Positions 18,204-26,252 of a stretch of 26,252 nucleotides of DNA are shown piece after piece (within the stretch, counting starts at the first letter, position 1; each line of letters opens with the position of its first letter). Made by a program: the position numbers and the translations under genes. Under the pieces are notes generated by a model. That model ran no database searches and was not told where the DNA came from. It was given only the letters and a program-made list of their open reading frames with translations. Source of the DNA: Penium margaritaceum (taxonomy: Eukaryota > Streptophyta > Zygnematophyceae > Desmidiales > Peniaceae); the NCBI GenBank assembly GCA_023375785.1, contig SZWC01006870.1, positions 91,666-117,917 on the forward strand, given 5' to 3'.

Positions 18204-18884
18204 TCAAATTCTTGTGCTACTCCCTTGCACTTCTGTGGCTGGTGGCGGTGCCAGGACCTCAGGGATATGCTCCGCAGCTCCCGAAAGTGCTTGGTCAGGT
18301 TCTGGCCAGTCATGGCGCAGAAGTCGGCTCAGAGCATCCGCGTTGCGGTTGGCGACCGCGGGCTGGTGCTTGATCTTCATGTTGTAGCACTGTAGGAGGA
18401 GTGCCCACTTGGCTAGGAGACCCTCATGGTTCTGGGTGGTGAGGAGCCATTGGAGAGCCCGATGGTCCGTGAAGACCGTGAATGATTTGCCATTCTTGAT
18501 GTAGTCGCGGAAGTGTTGGAGAGCCTTAAGGACAGCCAAGCACTCGTGTTTCACCGGCGCGTTCTTTCGCTCTCCTTCCGTGAGAGCACGACTGGCGTAC
18601 GAAATGACCTTCTGGGTTGGTTCCTACACCGACTGGGATAGGATGGCGCCCAGCCCATCCTGCAACTAATCAGTGATGATGCAGAATGGGAGGTTGAAGT
18701 CAGGGAATTTGAGCATGGGTGCGGTGACTAGGCGGTGCTTGATTTCCGTCCGGGCGTCCGCGCATTCTGATGTCTAGTCAAACGGCACATCCTGGTGCGT
18801 CAACTCCTGGAGTGGCTTGATGATGCGTGCGTGGTCGCGGACGAACTTTTGGTAGAAGGAGACAAAAGCCAAGAAGATTTTGAC
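18204..18884 (-). pseudogene. G1 RNase H
   Basis: Minus strand, same frame as RT. Follows the RT thumb/connection (FLAFVSFYQKFV). Motifs: ITD-stop-LQDGLGAILSQ (first Asp), ISYASRAL, HECLAVLKALQHFRDYI (Glu), FTVFTDHRALQWLL (second Asp), and NADALSRL near the end. Stops lie after PFD, ITD and SQSV, at positions where related proteins usually have Trp or another residue. It degrades the RNA strand of the RNA-DNA hybrid. The frame ends at 18204, about where similarity to G2 begins. Confidence 0.88.
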
Positions 18885-19709
18885 TTATCCCGCAAAAGTG
18901 GGCTGATGCCATTCTTGCACTGCCACAATCTTCTCAGGATCAGTCTTGATGCCATTCGCACTCATCACAAAACCAATGAACTCCATTTTTGCAGCTCCAA
19001 TGGAGCACTTGGCTGCCTTGAGCTTGAGTTTGGCCTTGCGGAAGGCAGTAAAGACAGCGGCTAGGGAGGAGAACAGCTCTTCAAAGGTGTGAGCCGCGAC
19101 CATGATGTCGTCGATGTAGCAACTGACATTTGGGATGCCGCGGAGGGTGGAGTCCATAACCCGCTGAAATGTCGCGCTGGCATTGCGGAGTTCAAAGGGC
19201 ATGCTTGTGAATGTGTATAGACCTTTTGCCGTCATGAATACTGTCTTGGCAATGGAGTCCGGGTGCATGGGAACGGCATGGAAGGCAGCCTTGACGTCAA
19301 GCTTTGCGAACCATCCGCGACCCCGTTGCCGCTCCTATACATCGATGATCAATGGCATGGGGTATGCGTCCTCTTTGGTCACTCGGTTGAGGTCGCAAAA
19401 GTCGACGCAGAATTGTTTGGACTCGTCCGGCTTTCCCATGATGACCAAGTTGGCACGCCAGGGGCTAATGATGGGGACAATCACCCCTTGCGCCTTGAGT
19501 TCCGCGAGCCCCTCTGTGATGATCTTCTCTTGGTGAGGGAGGATGCGCCGCACCTTCTGTTTTGTGGGCGCGGAATCCCCCGCTACGATGATATGGAATG
19601 CTTCCACGACCCCCAAGTCAATTACAGATCCAGCAAAGATGTCTGCAAATGCATCTTGTAAGTCGCAGAAGTCTTGCTTTTGTGTGGCGGAGAGTTGTGC
19701 ATGGAGCAT
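18885..19709 (-). pseudogene. G1 reverse transcriptase (YIDD)
   Basis: Minus strand. Starts with HMLHAQLSATQKQDF and HIIVAGDSAPTKQKVRRI, then the entry loop GVIVPIISPWRANLVIMGK and FCVDFCDLNRVT. Motif A is FAKLDVKAAFHAV. The B region reads MPFELRNASATFQRVMD, where gypsy RTs have MPFGLKNAPATFQ: the Gly-to-Glu and Pro-to-Ser changes are single transitions. Motif C YIDD (19118-19107) is intact, followed by KLKLKAAKCSIG and GFVMSANGIKTDPEK. A TAG at 19334-19332 and a TAA at 18886-18884 interrupt an otherwise unbroken frame. Confidence 0.92.
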
Positions 19710-20876
19710 GTGATCCCATCGCGGAGGTGGTGGTGGCGCTGTGTCACGGAGTGGGTAGAACTCTTCTTCCTCCTCAAGTAGAGGGCGAGTTCTCCAGACT
19801 CGCTGTCCCCTATTCCATAGTCCCAGGAGGTTGGTGTATACTCCAGGTTCGGTGGGCTCTTCCGCGAGTTCCTACCAGTCACCGGCTGAGATCTGTTCCG
19901 TGTCAGGCACATCCGTTGGGAGGGGTTGTGACCTGTCCGCATGGGCCTAGGAGTCCTCTGCCACAGCATCTAGGAGAGAAAATGATTCACCGCCGGTGAC
20001 CGGTATCGACGCCTTGTCACCAATGGTGATAGGGCAGTACGCTTCTTCCGTGGATGGGGAGTGGAGCTGCATGATTCCCAGGGAGAAGAGAAGGTAGGCC
20101 TGCCGCGGTATAAGGAAGTCCATGCCCAACAGCACGTCATACGTCCGGGCTCGCGTAACTTGGACGTTCACTGGCTCGTGGAGGGACCCCACCTGCATGG
20201 GGAGGCCATTAACTTCCTCGTCTCCATAGTCCATTTCGCCCGCCAAGTTGGTAAAAAGGCGGCGTGTGGGGAGGATGCGGTCTGCCCATCTGACCACGAG
20301 GAGGACGCGGAACGCCACAGTGGTGTGAGTGGCCCTTGTGTCGATGATGGCCAGGAACTTCCTTCCACATATCAAAACCACACAACAGGCGACCTCGTAT
20401 AGGTTGTCATCCCGTCGCGGTGATTTCAAGGGCTGTGGTGCCCATCCCCACTCTCCTTCCGCAAGACTCAATGCCAATGAAGTCTCGAGTACTGCACGAC
20501 GAGTGTTCTGTGCGCCGGGTGTAGGCGTGGTACAGTTGAGGGAGATGCCCACAGCTTGGAGGCGTTGATTGGCCCTGTCGGACTCCTCTTTTAGTCGTGG
20601 TGCGATCTCGGGATGAATGCGGAGGAACTCAAAGAAGTTGACTTCCGCAATGGGGGTAGCAAATAGGCGTTGGACGGGGTCAGTGCTTCTCTCCGGGGCT
20701 GGTGGAGCTATGTTGGGTGTTTTCAAAGATGGGGCGGGGTGCTTTTCCACTTGGAGTGGTGGTTTTGACTGTCGTCGTTTCTCCGGCATGACGGTGCGAT
20801 TAACAACTGCCTCCTGAAATTGTTCCTTCGCGGCCTCTGCTTTGTGCCTCATATCCTCTTGTACCCTTGCTGCCAC
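19710..20876 (-). pseudogene. G1 protease with upstream spacer
   Basis: Minus strand, open for about 310 codons (20876-19947), then two stops before RT. The N-terminal half is Lys/Glu/Ala- and Pro-rich (gag-protease spacer). The retropepsin active site is FLAIIDTRATHTT: Asp codon 20342-20340 is present, but the Gly of D-T-G is Arg, a one-transition change that should abolish activity. Conserved downstream strands: EEVNGLPMQVGSLHEPVNVQ and RTYDVLLGMDFLIPRQ. After 19947 a Glu-rich segment (LLEEEEEFYPL) bridges to RT. Confidence 0.87.
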
Positions 20877-23864
20877 TTGTAGATCCCATCCGCGCAGGCC
20901 TAATTCTTGGGCTTGTACAATGAGAGTTGTCTCTTCAGTAGTGGGAGGGAATTATGTGGTCTCGTCCTCTGCCATCGATAGCCCCCGCTTGACGTTGTAG
21001 GCTCCGCTCGCAGGGTTTGCGGATGCCCGTGGGTTGGGTAGAATACCTTGCCCGCCCGGGGCAGCATGGGGTTGATGGTCCGGTGCCTGCCGCCCAGCTT
21101 GCGCCTGCTACTGATGCTGCTGGTCGTGCCATGGTTGATTGTAATACCGCTGCCACTGTTGCACCATGGGGTCGTGCTGCGTGGGGTCGGTGCGCGGAGC
21201 ACCCTGTCGCTTGCGCGGGCAGTCCTAAGCGATGTGCTATAAGCTCTGGCAGGTGTAACACGCCTTTGGCTTGCGTTGAGGGGCCTATGTTGCTGGTGCT
21301 AGAGTATGTGAGCCTCTGCTTTGATGCTGTTGCGTAGATAGCTGCCGCGTAGAATTGGCTGTGGCGTCCTGCACCGCATCCTGTAGGGACTGGTAGCGCT
21401 CCGGGATCATCAGACTACTGATCTCATCGGGGAGTGCGCGAATGAGATTCTGCAGTAGGACCCATAGCGGCAGCCCTTCCCCTTGAGGGCTCTTTGCGAC
21501 CAATGCCCAAGCAAGGAACTGATCCAAAAACTTATGGATGTCGGTATCCTTCCGCATGACCTCCTTTTCAATCTTGCGGAGTGCCTCTTCCTTGGTCAGC
21601 CGCTTGAAACGCTCGATCAGCGCGTTGCCAAAGTCCTCGAAGGAGTTGAACGGCGCTCGCGTATTGTACCAATCCTCCGCAACGCCCTACAAATGGAGCT
21701 CCGCGGTGGCCAAACAAAGATCTGGTGGAATTCGCCCTATGCTGGCATACATGGTGATCTGCTTCAACCATGTCCACGGGTCCTACTCATGGGTTCCTTT
21801 GAAGATGTCCAGCCGCGGAATGTTGGCTGGTTGCGCGACACGTACTACAGCTGGGGCACAGTCTTCCGATTGGCCATAGATGTCACCGCGGGAAGTGGAT
21901 ACGAGGTCGCAGCCGCCGAATAACCCATGTGGCTAGTTTGTGGCTGTCCCTGAGGTGCTGGTCTGGTGCCGCTCATCGGAGCTGCCGCCAGAGGGTATAG
22001 TAGTGGGTTGCAGGGGTCGCCTGCATGGCGTAGGGTGCGTAATAAAAGGTAGTCCCAAGGGGTGGTGTCTGTGTGCTTGGTGCGGCAGGGGCCGTAGGTC
22101 GTGGCAGCCAATAATCCTGCGGTATAGAGTATGTCACTGCAGAGTGGTAGAGCGGGGTGGTAGTAGGTACTGCATGGGTTACAGTGGTTCCTGGGTTTGG
22201 CGAGAGCGCAGGATAGGCGGAGTGGGGCACAGTCGTTTGAACCTGGCTGGGAGGTGGTGGTGCATGGACCGTGATTCCAGCTGGCGCGGTACCCATCAGC
22301 AACTGATGATAGAATGGGTGTCCAACCGTCATGGGCATCATCAACGTTGCCATGGGGATTGGCGATTGCTGTGACGGTGTCTGCTGCACAGGGGCCTATA
22401 GTGTTACTCGTGCCGCGGAGTGTGTGGCCCATGTGCCCATCATCATCCATCTCGATGGGGCTGTGGTGGAGGAGGTTGCCACAGGCCTCGCTTGCGGCAG
22501 AGTCCCAGGCAATCCTGGATTGAGGTGAGGATGAGGCCCTATGAGGGGCTGCTGGGTTGCGTATACTGGCTGCAGGGCTAGAAGTGATTGATTCACCATC
22601 CCCCTTCTCTGTTCCAATGGTGGTGTCCCTTGCCATCCTGTAGATTGTGGGTTCTGACTCGCTGTTGCCCTCACGCTTGGTGTCATTAGGGTGTTCAAGG
22701 TAGTTGACCGCGGATTCACTTGCAAAGGTACCTCTTTCGGTGTGATGGGCTGTCCAGCGCCAGCTGCCTGTCCCACTGTTGCCTGTTCCCCTATTTGTGG
22801 ATAGGGCTGTTGCTCCGTCTCTGGCATGGCAGGCAGCATGCCCAATTGTTCGGTAGAGATTCCCTGTGGTGGCTGTCTCACCACCCTGTTTCCCCTTGCT
22901 GAAAGTGAGTGTTCTGCCGGCATGTGTCCCAGCTGCAGCTCGTGGCGGTGTGCAACCTCCATGGTAAGCACTGTGGAGACATATGGAGCCGGGGAGGTTT
23001 CCAATCCTGCTAAGGGCGCCAAGGGCAAGTAGTCCTCCTCTTCTACCCGTGGTGGTTGTCTTCTGCCGCGCCGCTAGTAGACTGGTCCTTGGTATGCTAT
23101 GGACTTCTCACTCTCGGATAGTCCGTCTGCTGGCGGTGGCACATTGGAAAACCACCTCTGCTCCATAGAGTCGTTGGCCTGGAGCTGGCAAGTCCCGTGC
23201 ACATCTTGGCTGTGTAAACTTTCTACCTCCACGCAATCGTGCAACGCATCCATGATACGCCGCCAGTGTAGCTGTTCCAGCTACTCGATGACTCTTTGGT
23301 GCCGTACCAGTGGATCCGCGCCCGGCGATGAACTGACGGGCGTACAGGAGGGCGTGGGGGAGGTGTCTCTATTGTTTGCTTGTGTGGCCGCACACTGCGG
23401 CAGGAAGTGGCATACCGAAGTTTGCTGTGAATACTGTTGGTGCCGCCTTTGCGTGTCGTGATGCACAAAGCTGGTTGCCGATATGTATGACTGAATCTGA
23501 AGGTACGTGCAGTTCTGTTGGCAAAGAGCAAAGAACTCTCCACGCTCACCGTACCATAACACTGATACCCCCAATTTTGCCGCGCAATGTTCTCTTTCCG
23601 GACTCTTTGGCTCCACGCCAGATCTGCTCCGCGTCTTTGCTGCTCTTCGGTTTCGCGGTGTACCTGCTCCGTTATCCTACGCTGTCCCTCCTGGTCTTCC
23701 GCGGATGCCTCCCACCCTCAGGACTCCGCACGTGGGTAGTGCTCCGCGGCTCACTCCTTGCCAGCACGAGAGCCTGCGGCCTTGTGGCCTCAAACTCCTC
23801 TGCCTACGGAACCCCGTTCTATGGCCGTGCGCAAGGTCGCGACCTCGCCGGTAGCACTCTTCAT
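20877..23864 (-). pseudogene. G1 gag: coiled-coil-like start, Gln/Pro-rich region, gag core and zinc knuckle
   Basis: Minus strand. An ATG at 23864-23862 opens an Arg/Glu/Gln-rich, coiled-coil-like stretch (QEGQRRITEQVHRETEEQQRR) with three TGA stops, each one transition from CGA. A shift near 23350-23540 leads to one frame (about 23330-21973) rich in Pro, Gln and Thr, with TAG stops. After two more shifts near 21980 and 21845 comes the gag core (IPRLDIFKGTHE, DPWTWLKQITMYASIG, EDFGNALIERFKRL, KFLDQFLAWALVAK; 21840-21285). A CCHC knuckle follows at 21260-21219 with all four ligands but two internal TAG (CYTCQSL-stop-HIA-stop-DC). Basic and Gln-rich sequence continues into the protease spacer. 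Confidence 0.85.
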
Positions 23865-24963
23865 TCTACTTGCGTTCCTTGGTGGTGATGGTTCCTAACG
23901 AAATCCTTGTTGGACCTAAGATCAGAGGCTGAGCAATTAGTGGGACAGACACACTCTCGGTAGAGGAGATATCGTCCTCCGCATAATGCCTCCGCAGTGA
24001 GCACGCTTCCTTTATCTGAGACGGGTAGCGGATTTCTGATGGGAAGCGGGAATGGAGGTAAGAATTTGATTGAAAAATGCGCGGATCAAGAATGCATGAG
24101 GTGGTATGCTGGATCTGAATGAGTCAAGACTGGAGTCTTTAACTGGAGATCACACTTGCATCAAGTCAGATGGCACAAGACTATATCAAGGTCAGATCAC
24201 ACTGGTTCCTCCGCTGCACAGGCACTTTTTCACCTCCCACCCTAGCTCTCTAAGTCTCCTACACTCTTTCTTCTACTTCGGACTCCACACGGTGTGTCAC
24301 GCGTACCACGGGTCTTGTCCTCAATCACACAACAGATTTCTTCCTCTGCATTTCTCTGTCTTGCTTCTACTTCTACCCTTCATTCTGCGGCTTGGGTGCA
24401 CGCAATCTTGTGTTCTTCTTAAGTCTTCGTCTTCGCGCAATGCATCCTCCTGACCCTCCTCCTTGATCACGTCTGCGAACCCTGGGCTCTCATTGGCCGA
24501 GCTCATGCCTCCCTCTTCCTAACATCCGGTTCTGCTGGCGGATGTCTTGCACGTCCGACACTCTTGCTACACACCCACCTCTCCGTGGCTTGGTACGTGT
24601 TCCCTTTCCACCGCGGATCCTCATCTCGACCTATCCCGCCCTTTCTCGCCTCCTCCGTGACAATCGCTTCTCTTAGCTGTAGAGAAGCCGCCGTTGATTA
24701 CTTGTTTCCTGGCAGCAGCTTTTCCCACCTCTTCTCCTCCCCCGCCACTCGATTCGGCGCCATCCTACGCTCTCCCACAACCCCATTGCGGGAGCCAGCA
24801 TCTTTGCGCGTTCTCCGGTGCTCTGCAGCTTGCCCCTCACCCTCCCCCGCGGATGTGTAGGAGGTGGCCGCAGCCACCTCTTTTGGCGGACTTGTAGGTC
24901 GCGGCAACTTCCTTCCGCGGATCCACATTTCTCCCAGCGGACATGCGGTGGATCTCCGCTTGA
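23865..24963 (-). other. Probable 5' leader and LTR of G1 (not delimited)
   Basis: About 1.1 kb between G1 gag and the satellite. On the minus strand it is purine-rich between 24480 and 24230. GGTCCAACA (about 23918-23910) could be an LTR end, but no tRNA-like primer site follows it clearly. Short open frames on both strands (e.g. minus 24506-24321, acidic then basic; plus 24564-24860) show no recognisable domain. With no second LTR copy in the window the borders cannot be set. Confidence 0.4.
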
Positions 24964-26252
24964 CACCATACCATACCATACCATACCATACCATACCATA
25001 CCATACCATACCATACGATACCGTGCCCTTCCATAACATACGATATCATACAATACCATGCCAAACCACACCATACCATACCATACCATACCATACCATA
25101 CCAGACCATACCAGACCGTACCATACCTTACCATACCATACCATACCATACTATACCATACCATATCATACCATAACACACCATACCATACTATACCATA
25201 CCATACAATACCATACCATACCATACCATAGCACACCACACCATACCATCCCATACCATAGAATACGATACCGTACTATACCATTCCATGCCACACAATA
25301 CCAAACCATCCATGTAATTTCATATCATAGCATACCATAGCATGCCATCTCATACCATGGCACACCATACCATACCATACCAAACCATACCATACCATAC
25401 CATACCATACTATACCATACCATACAATACCATACCATACCATACCATAGCACACCACACCATACCATCCCATACCATAGAATACGATACCGTACTATAC
25501 CATTCCATGCCACACAATACCAAACCATCCATATAATTTCATATCATAGCATACCATAGCATGCCATCTCATACCATGGCACACCATACCATACCATACA
25601 AAACCATACCACACCATACCATACCATAACATACCATACCATACCACTCCATACCATACCATACTATGATGTACCATACAATACCATACCATACCATAGC
25701 AAACCATACCAATAAACACTATACAATGCCATTCCATCCCATACCACAGCATATCATACGATACCATACCATGTCATAACATACCATACCATACCATATT
25801 ATTCTACCCTACCATACCATACAATACCAGACCATACCATACCATACCATACCATACCATAGCATACCATACCATACGATACCATAGCATTCCATACCAT
25901 ACCATACAGTACCATAACACACCTTACGATACCATACCATACAAGCCTTCACAAGACCACACCATCGCATACCATAGCATACCATAGCATACCATAGCAT
26001 ACCATACCATACCATACAATAGCATGCTATACCGTATGATAATCAAATGATAGCAATGCCATATCATACCATACCATACCATACCATACCATACCCTACC
26101 ATACCATACCATACCATACCATACCATACCATACCATACCATACCATACCATACCATACCATACCATACCATACCATACCATATCATACCATACCATACC
26201 ATACCATACCATACCAAACCATACCATACCATACCATACCATACCATACCAT
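24964..26252. repeat. Pentanucleotide satellite (CCATA)n / (TATGG)n
   Basis: Tandem 5-bp units run from 24964 to the right edge. Purest parts: 24964-25013 and 26063-26252. Between them units carry many substitutions and occasional indels (CCATA to CAATA, CCACA, GCATA), with short non-repeat interruptions at 25311-25320, 25530-25540, 25945-25965 and 26028-26060. The unit contains no stop codon in any frame on either strand, so long apparent reading frames (cycling W-Y-G-M-V or P-Y-H-T-I) are meaningless. Confidence 0.97.
25181..25618. repeat. 219-bp higher-order duplication inside the satellite
   Basis: 25181-25399 and 25400-25618 are nearly identical, including non-consensus landmarks: GCACACCACACC at 25231 and 25450, GAATACGATACCG at 25261 and 25480, and the AT-rich island at about 25311 and 25530. 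Few differences are visible (e.g. CATGTAATTT against CATATAATTT). 219 is not a multiple of 5, so the copy is not slippage of the basic unit. Confidence 0.93.

Larger units (their letters stand above)
18190..23864 (-). mobile_element. Ty3/gypsy-like LTR retrotransposon G1 (gag to RNase H), minus strand
   Basis: Read on the minus strand: gag with coiled-coil-like and Gln/Pro-rich N-terminus, gag core, CCHC knuckle, retropepsin, RT with YIDD, and RNase H of the retroelement type. RT directly after protease places it with Ty3/gypsy rather than copia. The element stops just after RNase H, where G2 begins, so integrase and 3' LTR are absent. The 5' LTR should lie in 23865-24963. From about 21840 to 18204 it stays in one frame with 14 stops. 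Confidence 0.9.

Noticed and set aside
18204..21840. Alternative genetic code (TAG = Gln) making G1 intact
   Set aside because: Several TAG stand where Trp is the usual residue, the protease and RT also carry missense transitions at invariant sites, and copia A stops are CAA/CAG/TGG in the sister copy. Decay explains all of it; the idea is kept only as an alternative to test.
23376..23888. 170-codon plus-strand open frame
   Set aside because: It lies opposite the G1 gag start, whose minus-strand translation is helix-like and continuous with gag; the plus frame is rich in Leu, Cys and Trp without motifs.
23880..23935. Primer-binding site of G1
   Set aside because: CCAACA on the minus strand could end an LTR, but the following bases do not start with TGG or match a tRNA 3' end that I can recognise.
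24964..26252. Long reading frames in the satellite (e.g. minus 25254-24673, minus 26247-25924, plus 24864-25340)
   Set aside because: The 5-bp unit has no stop codon in any frame, so open frames arise automatically; the products are five-residue cycles with no domain.
1..26252. CRISPR array, tRNA or rRNA gene, bacterial operon
   Set aside because: No spaced identical repeats with unique spacers, no complete cloverleaf and no rRNA-like segment; all recognisable coding is retrotransposon-derived.

Overview
The window is eukaryotic repeat DNA with no credible host gene. It holds a nest of broken LTR retrotransposons followed by a pentanucleotide satellite. The green plant lineage (land plant, charophyte or green alga) is the best guess. 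The reasons are a Ty1/copia element with a primer-binding site for initiator tRNA-Met (TGGTATCAGAGC), plant-style copia gag and integrase motifs, and decay by C-to-T / G-to-A changes as expected from cytosine methylation. I cannot name the species.

Layout. (1) 1-10101, plus strand: 'copia A', two head-to-tail copies. Copy 1 enters from the left edge and ends in an LTR at 2573-3306. A 109-bp RNase H scrap (3307-3415) follows. Copy 2 then runs from its 5' LTR (3416-4153) to its 3' LTR (9365-10101), and its gag is split by an inverted solo LTR of the same family (5546-6284). Both copies lack the same part of the reverse transcriptase (RT), including the YVDD box, so they descend from an RT-deleted ancestor. 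(2) 10102-12090, minus strand: 'copia B', truncated in RNase H against the copia A LTR. (3) 12091-13179: non-coding, with a weak tRNA-like (SINE) head, a 9-bp tandem repeat and probable leader of the next element. (4) 13180-16075, plus strand: a second copia B copy with intact zinc knuckle, protease DSG and YVDD, but most of integrase deleted. (5) 16076-17344: unidentified sequence with a decayed ~70-bp minisatellite. (6) 17345-18180, minus strand: fragment of a Ty3/gypsy-like element (G2) with an intact DTGATHT protease motif. (7) 18204-23864, minus strand: a larger gypsy-like element (G1) with gag, protease, RT (YIDD) and RNase H. From gag core to RNase H it stays in one frame and is interrupted only by stop codons. 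(8) 23865-24963: probable 5' leader/LTR of G1, not delimited. (9) 24964-26252: (CCATA/TATGG)n satellite, running off the right edge, with a 219-bp higher-order duplication.

None of the elements looks autonomous. The points most worth a second look are the RT deletion shared by both copia A copies, the head-to-tail arrangement with shared LTRs, the single-frame TAG-rich decay of G1, and the higher-order unit in the satellite. No new functional system could be supported.
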